Source of the DNA: Streptomyces sp. DH-12
GTDB lineage: Bacteria; Actinomycetota; Actinomycetes; Streptomycetales; Streptomycetaceae
Direction of reading: 5' to 3'
Assembly: GCF_002899455.1 (NCBI RefSeq)
Contig: NZ_PPFB01000001.1
Coordinates: 2,386,501-2,450,500, forward strand
DNA: 64,000 bases
This document shows, in pieces, positions 44,357-52,717 of this stretch. Positions within the stretch are counted from its first letter, which is position 1. Each line of letters opens with the position of its first letter. Below the pieces are notes generated by a model. It saw only the letters and a list, made by a program, of their open reading frames with translations, was not told the DNA's origin and made no database searches. The position numbers and the translations under genes were made by a program.

Positions 44357-44923
44357 GTGGCAACACCCCCAGACGGTTCATCGGCGGGCAACTGGTCGTA
44401 CGGCCCTGCCCAGGGTCAGAACGACGGTTCCCAGAACCTCTACGGTTACCCCTCCACGCCTCAGCAGCCGTACGCGCCCCAGGGCCCCGGCCCCTCGCCG
44501 TACGACCAGCCGCAGAGCCCGCGCATCCAGCCCGTGCAGCCGCAGCGCCGGGCACCCGAGCCGACGCCCTCCGGGGCAGCGAACAATCCCCTGGTGCGCC
44601 CGTACGCGATGACGGGCGGACGTACCAGGCCGCGGTACCAGCTCGCCATCGAGGCGCTGGTGCACACCACCGCGCAGCCGCACCAGATGCAGGGCCAGTT
44701 GCCCGAGCATCAGCGGATCTGCAACCTCTGCCGGGAAATCAAGTCGGTGGCCGAGATCTCGGCCCTGCTGACCATCCCTCTCGGCGTGGCCAGGATCCTC
44801 GTCGCCGACTTGGCGGAGGCGGGACTGGTCGCCATCCATCAGCCCGGCGGCGACGAGAACGCCGGCGGCCAGCCAGACGTGACACTGCTCGAAAGGGTGC
44901 TCAGTGGACTTCGCAAGCTCTAG
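44357..44923 (+). CDS. cvnC2: Conservon CvnC (second copy), DUF742 protein
   Basis: A 188-residue DUF742 protein. It has the same C-terminal core as the first copy but a 57-residue Pro/Gln/Tyr-rich N-terminal extension (repeats such as PQQPYAPQGPG). GTG at 44357 with GGAGGAGAAA. Overlaps cvnD2 by 20 bases. Confidence 0.94.
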   Translation: MATPPDGSSAGNWSYGPAQGQNDGSQNLYGYPSTPQQPYAPQGPGPSPYDQPQSPRIQPVQPQRRAPEPTPSGAANNPLVRPYAMTGGRTRPRYQLAIEALVHTTAQPHQMQGQLPEHQRICNLCREIKSVAEISALLTIPLGVARILVADLAEAGLVAIHQPGGDENAGGQPDVTLLERVLSGLRKL

Positions 44924-45485
44924 CGGCGGTCCTTCCCGCTCCACCACCTCGGCGAAGATCGTGGTGGCGGGTGGCTTCGGCGTGGGCAAGACCACGTTCG
45001 TCGGGGCCGTTTCGGAGATCAACCCGCTGCGCACGGAGGCCGTCATGACGTCTGCTTCGGCAGGCATCGACGACCTCACCCACACCGGGGACAAGACCAC
45101 CACCACGGTGGCCATGGACTTCGGCCGTATCACCCTGGACCAGGACCTGATCCTGTACCTCTTCGGTACGCCCGGCCAGGACCGCTTCTGGTTCATGTGG
45201 GACGACCTGGTGCGCGGCGCCATCGGCGCGGTCGTCCTCGTCGACACGCGGCGCCTCGCCGACTGCTTCCCCGCGGTCGACTACTTCGAGAACAGCGGAC
45301 TGCCCTTCGTCATCGCCCTCAACGGCTTCGACGGGCAGCAGCCGTACTCGCCGGACGAGGTCCGGGAGGCTCTCCAGATCGGGCCCGACACGCCGATCAT
45401 CACGACGGACGCGCGGCATCGGGCGGACGCCAAGTCGACGCTCATCACGCTCGTGGAGCACGCGTTGATGGCACGCCTGCGCTGA
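44904..45485 (+). CDS. cvnD2: Conservon CvnD (second copy), small GTPase
   Basis: A 193-residue GTPase almost identical to the first copy; it lacks three residues in the N-terminal linker. P loop GGFGVGKTT, G3 GTPGQDRF and G4 variant NGFDG are all present. Positions 44943-45334 match 39645-40036 without a difference, while the two C-terminal ends differ. A terminator follows at 45504. Confidence 0.96.
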   Translation: MDFASSSGGPSRSTTSAKIVVAGGFGVGKTTFVGAVSEINPLRTEAVMTSASAGIDDLTHTGDKTTTTVAMDFGRITLDQDLILYLFGTPGQDRFWFMWDDLVRGAIGAVVLVDTRRLADCFPAVDYFENSGLPFVIALNGFDGQQPYSPDEVREALQIGPDTPIITTDARHRADAKSTLITLVEHALMARLR

Positions 45486-45503
45486 GGACGCCCCTCACGC
45501 GAG

Positions 45504-45541
45504 AACAGCCCCCGCAGCTTTTCGGTGCGGGGGCTGTTTCC
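45504..45541 (+). terminator. Terminator of the second conservon
   Basis: AACAGCCCCCGCA pairs with TGCGGGGGCTGTT around a 9-base loop. A short T run (TTT) follows. Confidence 0.85.
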
Positions 45542-45641
45542 GTGGGTACGGCCACCGGGGTGCGCGGTTCTGTGCGACGCCGGACGCGGATCGTGGATGG
45601 TCGCTCGCGCGGTTCCCCACCCCCTGAGGGAGATCGCAGAA

Positions 45642-45668
45642 GGGCCCCTCCTCGGAAAGGAGGGGCCC
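45642..45668 (-). terminator. Terminator after accE
   Basis: GGGCCCCTCCT-CGGAA-AGGAGGGGCCC is an 11-bp stem eight bases past the accE stop, on the minus strand. Confidence 0.65.
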
Positions 45669-45675
45669 CTCGGGG

Positions 45676-45864
45676 TCAGCGCCAGCTGTGGGGCGCCCGG
45701 AAGCCGTTCTCGCGTTCCAGGCGGCGCCAGCCGGCCCGGGCGCGGCCCCGGTGGGCCGGAGCGGTCTGCGGCGTCGCCGCGCGGGCCATGAGGATCGCCG
45801 TGATCGCGGCGACCTCCTCGGGCTCGGCGTGACCCTTCTCGACGCGGATGTCAGGTGTCGTCAT
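45676..45864 (-). CDS. accE: Acyl-CoA carboxylase epsilon subunit
   Basis: A 62-residue small subunit found only in actinobacterial acyl-CoA carboxylases. The pattern (IRVEKGHAEPEEVAAITAIL... W-RLERE) matches the epsilon family, including the RxVxG-like start and a Trp near the end. The ATG at 45864 lies 15 bases after accB. It stimulates the biotin carboxylase complex. Confidence 0.93.
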   Translation of the reverse strand: MTTPDIRVEKGHAEPEEVAAITAILMARAATPQTAPAHRGRARAGWRRLERENGFRAPHSWR

Positions 45865-45879
45865 CGTCTGTTCTCCCAG

Positions 45880-47463
45880 TTACTGGGGCGGGTTGCCGTG
45901 CTTGCGGGACGGCAGGTCGGCGTGCTTGGTCTGCAGCATCGCCAGCGAACGGATCAGCACCTCGCGGGTCTCGGCCGGGTCGATCACGTCGTCGACCAGC
46001 CCGCGCTCGGCGGCGTAATAGGGGTGCATCAGCTCGGACCTGTACTCCTTGACCATGCGGGCCCGCATGGCCTCGGGGTCCTCGGCCTCGGCGATCTGAC
46101 GGCGGAAGATGACGTTCGCCGCGCCCTCCGCGCCCATCACCGCGATCTCGTTCGTCGGCCAGGCGTAGGTGAGGTCGGCGCCGATGGACTGGCTGTCCAT
46201 GACGATGTACGCGCCGCCGTACGCCTTGCGCAGGATCAGCGAGATCCGCGGCACGGTGGCGTTGCAGTACGCGTACAGCAGCTTCGCGCCGTGGCGGATG
46301 ATGCCGCCGTGCTCCTGGTCCACGCCCGGCAGGAAGCCGGGCACGTCCAGGAAGGTCAGGATCGGGATGTTGAACGCGTCGCACATCTGCACGAAGCGGG
46401 CGGCCTTCTCCGAGGCCTCGATGTCCAGGACGCCGGCCAGGGCCTGCGGCTGGTTGGCGACGATGCCGACGACCTGGCCGTCCATCCGCGCGAGCGCGCA
46501 GATGATGTTCCGCGCCCACCGCTCGTGGACCTCGAGGTACTCGCCGTCGTCGACGACCTCCTCGATCACCTTCGCCATGTCGTACGGGCGGTTCCCCTCC
46601 ACGGGGACGAGATCGAGGAGCGTGTCGCCGCGACGGTCCACCGGGTCGCCGCAGGGCACGCGGGGCGGGTTCTCCCGGTTGTTCCGCGGGAGCAGGGAGA
46701 GGAGGTAGCGGACCTCGGCGAGGCAGGTCTCCTCGTCGTCGTAGGCGAAGTGGCACACGCCGGACGTCTCGGCGTGCACGTCCGCGCCGCCCAGGCCGTT
46801 CTGCGTGATCTCCTCACCGGTCACCGCCTTGACCACGTCGGGTCCGGTGATGAACATCTGCGAGGTCTCACGGACCATGAACACGAAGTCCGTCAGGGCG
46901 GGGCTGTAGGCCGCACCGCCCGCGCACGGGCCCAGCATCACACTGATCTGCGGGATGACACCCGAGGCCTTGGTGTTGCGCTGGAAGATCCCGCCGTACC
47001 CCGCGAGCGCGGACACGCCCTCCTGGATCCGGGCGCCCGCACCGTCGTTGAGCGACACCAGCGGCGCACCGGCCGCGATGGCCATGTCCATGATCTTGTG
47101 GATCTTCGTGGCGTGCGCCTCGCCCAGCGCACCGCCGAAGATCCGGAAGTCATGGGCGTAGACGAAGACCGTCCGCCCCTCCACCGTCCCCCAGCCGGTG
47201 ACCACACCGTCGGTGTACGGCTTCTTCTCCTCCAGACCGAAGCCGGTCGCCCGGTGCCGGCGCAACTGCTCCACCTCACGGAACGACCCCGCGTCCAGCA
47301 GCAGTTCGATGCGCTCCCGCGCGGTCAGCTTCCCCTTGGCGTGCTGCGCCCGGGTCGCCTTCTCGCTCGGGCCGGCCAGTGCCTGGGCACGGATCTCGTG
47401 CAGTTCGGCCACGCGTCCGCGCGCGTCGGTCGGCTCGCCCGGCGCCTCATCCAAAACGGTCAT
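45880..47463 (-). CDS. accB: Acyl-CoA carboxylase beta (carboxyltransferase) subunit
   Basis: The carboxyltransferase of acetyl/propionyl-CoA carboxylase, 527 residues, giving malonyl-CoA and methylmalonyl-CoA for fatty acids and polyketides. Motifs: SLNDGAGARIQEGVSALAGYGG, LGPCAGGAAYSPALTDF (oxyanion and CoA site) and FLDVPGFLPGVDQEHGGIIRHG. The ATG at 47463 follows AAGGTCACTAC. accE follows, while the biotin-carrier alpha subunit lies elsewhere. Specificity between acetyl and propionyl cannot be judged confidently from sequence. Confidence 0.95.
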   Translation of the reverse strand: MTVLDEAPGEPTDARGRVAELHEIRAQALAGPSEKATRAQHAKGKLTARERIELLLDAGSFREVEQLRRHRATGFGLEEKKPYTDGVVTGWGTVEGRTVFVYAHDFRIFGGALGEAHATKIHKIMDMAIAAGAPLVSLNDGAGARIQEGVSALAGYGGIFQRNTKASGVIPQISVMLGPCAGGAAYSPALTDFVFMVRETSQMFITGPDVVKAVTGEEITQNGLGGADVHAETSGVCHFAYDDEETCLAEVRYLLSLLPRNNRENPPRVPCGDPVDRRGDTLLDLVPVEGNRPYDMAKVIEEVVDDGEYLEVHERWARNIICALARMDGQVVGIVANQPQALAGVLDIEASEKAARFVQMCDAFNIPILTFLDVPGFLPGVDQEHGGIIRHGAKLLYAYCNATVPRISLILRKAYGGAYIVMDSQSIGADLTYAWPTNEIAVMGAEGAANVIFRRQIAEAEDPEAMRARMVKEYRSELMHPYYAAERGLVDDVIDPAETREVLIRSLAMLQTKHADLPSRKHGNPPQ

Positions 47464-47578
47464 GTAGTGACCTTACGAAGCCCGCCGCTGATTGCGAGCC
47501 GTCGACTCCTCACAGTGTCCGGGGTGTTTTCCTGGTAGCAGTGAACAGAACCAGGGGCCGTGCAGGCGTTCCGACTGC

Positions 47579-49864
47579 TCAGAGGCCCTCGTGCTTGTCG
47601 GGGTCGCACAAACGGCTTCGGCTGAGAGTCGCCTCACACATATGGGTCGCGCATGCCTCCCCCGGAGTGACGCGCAGCCGCAGCCGGGGTCCGGTGGCCA
47701 GAATCTCCACGGTGTCCGGGGCGTCGACCACCTCCCGTACGGGGTGATCCCATTCGATCTCCACCGGTTCGCCCGTTCGGGTCGGGTCGCTCACGCAGAG
47801 CCTAGCGGTACGCCCCCGGCGGCGGAGCAGCACGGCGGCCGGGCGGGAGACGGTGAGCCCTCCCGCGCTTCCTGGACGCCAGAAGGCGGCGGCGGTGAGA
47901 CCCGGCGCGGGGACGTCGACGGCCTGCCGTGAGGCGTCGTTGGCCAGGACGCGCAGCCATCCCCGGCCGGAGGCGCGGCGGGCCACTTCGCCGCGGGCGG
48001 CGCCCGGCAGGAGCACGTAGGCGTAGCGGGTGCCGGCCGGGTCGGTGCCGTGGTCCAGCCAGAGGGTCTGCCAGCGGCGGGTACGGCGTTCGGGCAGGCC
48101 GTCGGCGTTGATGTCGGACCAGGCTCCGGTGCGGTCCTCGCGCAGGGTGTGCAGTTCGCCGTCGAGGACGATCCAGCCGCCGTGTCCCTCCAGGTGCGCC
48201 CAGCCGGGGCCGCGGGTGAGGACGGCCGTGCCGGCTTCCCCCAGATTGCGGTTGTCGACGACCGTCTCGACGGGCACGCCGTCGGCGCCGGTGATGCCGG
48301 CGCCCAGGCAGACGACGACGTCCGCGAGGAAGAACCACGCCTTGCGGGCCTCCAGGGTGGAGCCGAGGCCCTTGAGGTGCTGGCCCACGACCGCGTACGT
48401 GCCGTCGGTGGCGCCGCCGACCCAGCGGACGTCCGGCACGGGTTCGCCCCACTCGCCGCCCGCGCCGTCCGGCAGCCGCTTGGTGGAGACCGTGGTGCCG
48501 GGGAGGCGGTACGGGTCGACGGTGGGCCAGAACCAGTCCGTGTACTGGTCGCCGTGGCCGGCCGCCCACCAGGACACCATTCCGGCGCCGGTGTGCCAGC
48601 CGCGCGGGTTCTCGCCGTTGCCGCACTCGTAGTGGGCGATGCGGTCGCTCGCCATGGCGACGCACGCGGTGAAGCGGGGACGGCGGTGGACGGCGCGGTC
48701 CATGGCGGCGAAGAGGCGGTGCCCGACGGGTGCGGGCGCGGGGGCCGTGGGTCCTTCGGCGATCGCCCGCAGCCGGGCCAGGTCGGCCACGTCGAACTGG
48801 GGGGCGGTCAGCAGGTCGCAGACGGTGTCGCGCGCGATCCAGCCCTTCACCAGCGCGTGCCACCGCTCGCGCCGCGCGCGGTCCGCCCCCTCGGCGAGCA
48901 GAGCGACCGACGCGGTCAGCAGGCCGCCGTGGTAGTGGTCGGAGCGCATGACGTGCTCGTCGTCGCCGGTGAGGCGGCCCCGGCTGACGGCGCGGCCGTT
49001 GACGGCGTCCATGACGAGTCCGTCGTGGATCAGTGGAGCGAAGGCGTGTTCGACGCTGTCGAGGACGTGCCGCCGGGCCGGGTCGGTGATCTCCCAGGGC
49101 GACCCGGCGAGCAGCGCGAACAGCCGCCCCAGCCCGTCGAGCAGCACCTGCCCGTACGTCCCCGAGTAGGCGACCCGGGCGTGCTGCACGAACGAGCCGT
49201 CGGCGTACAGGCCGTCCCCCTCGGTGACGTGCCGGAAGACCGGGGAGAGCGCGTCCCGGGCGAGGGCGATCCGCTCCGGGTCGCGGCCGAGGACGCCGCG
49301 CAGGGCGACGACGCGGCACAGGTCGACGCGGTTGGCGCCGGTGGAGCCGCCGGTGTACGCGGTGAGGGCGGAGCCGGGGACGAAGTGGTCGACGGCCGCG
49401 CAGACGGCGGCGGTCCGCCCGGGGCCCGCCCGCTCGTGGAGGACGGCGAGGAGGTCGGTGAGCAGCCGGGGCGTGCCGATCCGCCACTCCCACCAGTTGC
49501 CGTAGGGGGTGACGCCGGGGCGCCAGACGGTGGCGGTGAGGTGGTCGAGGCCGCGCAGGACGTCCTCGGCCAGTCCGGGGTCGCCGGTCAGGCCGGTGCC
49601 GGGCTGTGCCCAGGCCCGGGTCATGGTCCACAGGCGTGCGCAGGTCGCGGTGACACCGGACGGCGGGTCGAAGGGCAGGTCGGGCCAGAGCCGGCCGGGA
49701 GCGGGGTCCGTCGCGGCCCGGAAGGCGCGGGCGCGCTCGCCCGTCTCCGCGAGCCGGGAGGCGTACGGCTCGGCGGCCGGGTCGTAGCCGGCGCCGAGCG
49801 CGAGGCCGGCCCAGCGCCGGCGCAGGGTGTCGTACGGGTCCCCCGTCGGCGGTCGCCGTGTCAC
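47579..49864 (-). CDS. Polysaccharide lyase family 8 protein without a signal peptide
   Basis: A 761-residue enzyme of the hyaluronate/chondroitin/xanthan lyase family, which cleaves uronic-acid polysaccharides by beta-elimination. The aromatic patch YGNWWEWRIGTPR is at about 121-133. The catalytic residues appear as Asn178 (TGAN), His228 (FVQHARV) and Tyr237 (YSGTYG). NGENPRGWHTGAGM further on is the substrate-binding stretch. C-terminal beta domains complete the fold. The GTG at 49864 follows GGGCAGGGAC. The start is MTRRPPTGDPYDTL: no signal peptide or twin-arginine export signal with a hydrophobic core is present, and none appears with an upstream start. The intracellular form is unexpected for this family. 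It sits 65 bases downstream of an SDR gene. Confidence 0.85.
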   Translation of the reverse strand: MTRRPPTGDPYDTLRRRWAGLALGAGYDPAAEPYASRLAETGERARAFRAATDPAPGRLWPDLPFDPPSGVTATCARLWTMTRAWAQPGTGLTGDPGLAEDVLRGLDHLTATVWRPGVTPYGNWWEWRIGTPRLLTDLLAVLHERAGPGRTAAVCAAVDHFVPGSALTAYTGGSTGANRVDLCRVVALRGVLGRDPERIALARDALSPVFRHVTEGDGLYADGSFVQHARVAYSGTYGQVLLDGLGRLFALLAGSPWEITDPARRHVLDSVEHAFAPLIHDGLVMDAVNGRAVSRGRLTGDDEHVMRSDHYHGGLLTASVALLAEGADRARRERWHALVKGWIARDTVCDLLTAPQFDVADLARLRAIAEGPTAPAPAPVGHRLFAAMDRAVHRRPRFTACVAMASDRIAHYECGNGENPRGWHTGAGMVSWWAAGHGDQYTDWFWPTVDPYRLPGTTVSTKRLPDGAGGEWGEPVPDVRWVGGATDGTYAVVGQHLKGLGSTLEARKAWFFLADVVVCLGAGITGADGVPVETVVDNRNLGEAGTAVLTRGPGWAHLEGHGGWIVLDGELHTLREDRTGAWSDINADGLPERRTRRWQTLWLDHGTDPAGTRYAYVLLPGAARGEVARRASGRGWLRVLANDASRQAVDVPAPGLTAAAFWRPGSAGGLTVSRPAAVLLRRRGRTARLCVSDPTRTGEPVEIEWDHPVREVVDAPDTVEILATGPRLRLRVTPGEACATHMCEATLSRSRLCDPDKHEGL

Positions 49865-49929
49865 GTCCCTGCCCTCCCCGCGCCGGGAACACGGGGTGCC
49901 TACCCGCGCGGGCGGGGACGCACACGGCC

Positions 49930-50769
49930 TCAGCCGAAGCGGTCGAGGAGCCGGCGGTAGAGGCCGGGGGTGAGGGCGCGGACGCGCGGCGGGAGGGTCA
50001 GCCAGGACGGGATGTAGGTGTCGTCGCGGGCCTCGCCGACCGCGTCCCACACGGCGGCCGCGACCCGGCCGGGCGAGGTGGGGCGCGGGTGGGAGCGGTG
50101 GTAGGGGCGGCCTCGGCGGGCGAAGAAGCCGGTCTCGACGGGGCCGGGCACCACCAGGGTGACGCCGACGCCGGTGCCGCGCAGCTCCTGCCGGAGCGCC
50201 TCGGCGAACGCGGCCAGTCCGGCCTTGGCGGCGGAGTACACCGCCTCCTCGCGGACGCCCACCGCGCCGGCCACCGACCCGACGAGCACCACCCGGCCGC
50301 TCCCGGCCGCCACCATCGCGGGCAGCACCTCGCGGACCAGGTGCAGGGTGGCGTTGAGGTCGAGGAAGAGCACCCGGTCGATGTCGGTGTGCGGCATGGT
50401 CAGGAAGGGGCCCGCCCAGCCGATGCCCGCCCCGGCGATCAGCAGGTCGATCCGTCCGGCCTCCCGCAGCGCGGCCTCGGCCAGCATCTTCGCCCCGTCC
50501 GGTGCGGCGAGGTCGGCGGGCAGCAGGACCGCGGACGTGCCGGACGCGGTCTCCTCGAGCCGGCGCCGGTCGCGTCCGCTGAGCAGCAGGTGCCATCCGC
50601 CGGCGGCGAAGCGGCGGGCGGTGGCCGCGCCGATGCCCGAGGACGCGCCGGTGACGAGGGCGACGCGCCGGTCGGTGCGGGGCGGGGTCCGGCCGAGTGC
50701 CGCGGCCGCGGCGGAGGCGGCGGGGTCCGCCGGGGGGTCGTAGGTGGAATCGGAGCCGGTGGTGGTCAC
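49930..50769 (-). CDS. Short-chain dehydrogenase/reductase
   Basis: A 279-residue SDR. Cofactor motif TGASSGIG near residue 40, then an NAG-type turn (IAGAGIGWAG), catalytic Ser in VLVGSVAGAVG and the YSAAK active site. The GTG at 50769 has GGGAGA seven bases upstream; an ATG at 50784 has none. Cotranscribed with the PL8 gene. The substrate is unknown. NADP(H) preference is unclear. Confidence 0.88.
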   Translation of the reverse strand: MTTTGSDSTYDPPADPAASAAAAALGRTPPRTDRRVALVTGASSGIGAATARRFAAGGWHLLLSGRDRRRLEETASGTSAVLLPADLAAPDGAKMLAEAALREAGRIDLLIAGAGIGWAGPFLTMPHTDIDRVLFLDLNATLHLVREVLPAMVAAGSGRVVLVGSVAGAVGVREEAVYSAAKAGLAAFAEALRQELRGTGVGVTLVVPGPVETGFFARRGRPYHRSHPRPTSPGRVAAAVWDAVGEARDDTYIPSWLTLPPRVRALTPGLYRRLLDRFG

Positions 50770-51058
50770 GAGTCGGTCTCCCATGCGCTGTCGCTGCGGG
50801 CCTCGCCATCCAGGACACCCCCGGCCCGGGGGGCCGCGCCAGCGCAGCGGCCCGTTCGCGGCGGCCCCGGCGGGGCCCGCCCGCGGGTTCCGCCGCCCGT
50901 GACCCGTGCGGTCGCGGGGCCGCTCCCGCCGCGCGGCGGGGCCACTCCTGCGTGCCGCCGGATGGGCCATGCGGGCGTATGGACCGTACGCGCCCGGACG
51001 CGCCGGGTTACGAAAGGGACGTTCCGCCCCTTCCCCGGCACAGTGACGAGGTCCCCTG

Positions 51059-52558
51059 ATGCGCCTGCTGCTCGTCCACCCCAGCGCCCTGATGTACTCC
51101 GAGATCTTCCTCCGGCTCGAACCCCTGGGCCTGGAGCGGGTGGCCGGCGCCGCCCGCGAGGCGGGTCACGAGGTCCGGGTGGTCGATCTCCAGGTGCTGA
51201 GCGTGCGGCGGCTGCGCGACGAGGTGCGGTCGTTCCGCCCGGAGGCGCTCGGCATCTCCCTGAACTACCTGGCGAACGTTCCCGAGGCGATCCGGCTGGC
51301 CGAGCGGGTGAAGGAGGAGCTGCCGGAGTGCTTCGTGTTCCTCGGCGGCCACAGCGTCTCGTTCGTCGCCCAGGAGGTCATCGAGCAGGCGAAGGGCGCC
51401 GTGGACGCCGTGGTGCGGGGCGAGGGCGAGCCCGCCGTCGGACCGCTGCTCGAGGCGGTGCGGGACGGCGGGGTGGACGGGGTGCCGGGTGTCGTCACGG
51501 CGTCGGGGCGCGGCCCCGCCCCGCTGATGCTGCACGGCATCGACGAGCCGCTGCCGGCCCGGGACCTGACGCGCGGCCGGCGCCGCTACTTCATCGGCGA
51601 ACTGGACCCGTGCGCGTCGGTCGAGTTCACCCGGGGCTGCCCCTGGGACTGCTCGTTCTGCTCCGCCTGGACGTTCTACGGCCGCAGCTACCGCAAGGCG
51701 TCCCCGGAGGCGGCGGCGGACGACCTCGCGGCGATCCGCGAGCCGAACGTGTTCATCGTCGACGACGTGGCGTTCATCCGGCCCGAGCACGGCGACGCCA
51801 TCGCGGCGGAGGTCGAGCGGCGCCGGATCCGCAAGCGGTACTACCTGGAGACCCGCTCGGACGTGCTGCTGCGCCACCCGGAGGTGTTCGAGCGCTGGGC
51901 GCGGCTGGGGCTGCGGTACATGTTCCTCGGCATGGAGGCGATCGACGCCGAGGGGCTCGACCTGTACCGCAAGCGGGTCAGCCCGGACGAGAACCTGAAG
52001 GCGCTGGAGACGGCCCGGCGGATGGGCATCAAGGTCGCCGTCAACCTGATCGTGGACCCGGCCTGGGACGAGGAACGCTTCCGGGTGGTGCGGGAGTTCG
52101 CGATGGCCGTGCCGGAGATCGTGCACTTCACGGTGATGACGCCGTACCCGGGCACGGAGATCTGGCACACCGAGTCGCGCCGGCTCACCACCCGCGACTA
52201 CCGGCTGTTCGACATCCAGCACGCGGTGGTGCCCACCACGCTGCCGCTGGACCGCTTCTACGAGGAGCTGGTGCGCACCCAGGCGGTCATCAACCGCAAG
52301 CACCTGGGGCTGCGCACGGCGTTCGGGGCGGCGCGGGTGCTGGCCCGGAACCTGGCGCACGGGCAGACGAACTTCGCCCGCATGCTGTGGAAGTTCAACC
52401 AGGTGTACGACCCGCGCCGGCAGCTCGCCGACCACGCGCGTCCGGTGCGTCACGAGCTGCCGCTCCCCCAGCGGCTCGACGTGGGCGACCGGCGCGCGCT
52501 GTACGTCCACACCCGCGGCGCGACCCAGGGCGCACCGGCCCGTCGGCTGCCCGGCTAG
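51059..52558 (+). CDS. hpnR: Cobalamin-binding radical SAM protein, HpnR-like (hopanoid C-3 methylase)
   Basis: A 499-residue class B radical SAM methylase. The N-terminal B12-binding Rossmann domain spans about 1-160 (LLVHPSALMYSEIFLRLEPLGLE..., GHSVSFVAQEV). The radical SAM core follows, with cluster motif CPWDCSFC near residue 196 in the family context FTRGCPWDCSFCSAWTFYGRSY. A C-terminal extension contains FDIQHAVVPTTLPL and GQTNFARMLWKFN. I recognise the overall pattern as hopanoid C-3 methylase; the exact substrate is inference. The ATG at 51059 is divergent from the SDR gene. Confidence 0.85.
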   Translation: MRLLLVHPSALMYSEIFLRLEPLGLERVAGAAREAGHEVRVVDLQVLSVRRLRDEVRSFRPEALGISLNYLANVPEAIRLAERVKEELPECFVFLGGHSVSFVAQEVIEQAKGAVDAVVRGEGEPAVGPLLEAVRDGGVDGVPGVVTASGRGPAPLMLHGIDEPLPARDLTRGRRRYFIGELDPCASVEFTRGCPWDCSFCSAWTFYGRSYRKASPEAAADDLAAIREPNVFIVDDVAFIRPEHGDAIAAEVERRRIRKRYYLETRSDVLLRHPEVFERWARLGLRYMFLGMEAIDAEGLDLYRKRVSPDENLKALETARRMGIKVAVNLIVDPAWDEERFRVVREFAMAVPEIVHFTVMTPYPGTEIWHTESRRLTTRDYRLFDIQHAVVPTTLPLDRFYEELVRTQAVINRKHLGLRTAFGAARVLARNLAHGQTNFARMLWKFNQVYDPRRQLADHARPVRHELPLPQRLDVGDRRALYVHTRGATQGAPARRLPG

Positions 52559-52629
52559 GTCCGGCCCGGGTCCGGTCGGTCCTCCCTTTTCGTCCGGGCG
52601 AACGGATCGCGACAGCTTCCTGAAAAATG

Positions 52630-52688
52630 TTGAAGATTGAAGGGAATGGGTCTACGGTGGGCCGTGCAAGCTAGTTGAACCTTCAACT
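52630..52688 (+). promoter_or_regulatory. Promoter and palindromic operator of the YceI gene
   Basis: TTGAAG (52630-52635), a 17-base spacer and TACGGT (52653-52658) form a promoter. A perfect 16-base palindrome AGTTGAACCTTCAACT at 52673-52688 covers the likely start site, as expected for a MarR-type repressor. TTGAA also repeats within the promoter. Confidence 0.7.
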
Positions 52689-52717
52689 GAATCTTCCCGT
52701 CCCCCAGGAGGAACACC

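Noticed and set aside
39597-45485. The two cvnD genes as a mobile element or assembly duplication
   Set aside because: Flanking genes differ between copies and no inverted repeats or transposase are present. An assembly copy error is still possible but would not give diverged neighbours in both clusters.
51059-52558. Classifying the radical SAM protein as a MiaB- or RimO-type methylthiotransferase
   Set aside because: It has an N-terminal B12 domain and a single radical SAM cluster, with no UPF0004 or TRAM domain.
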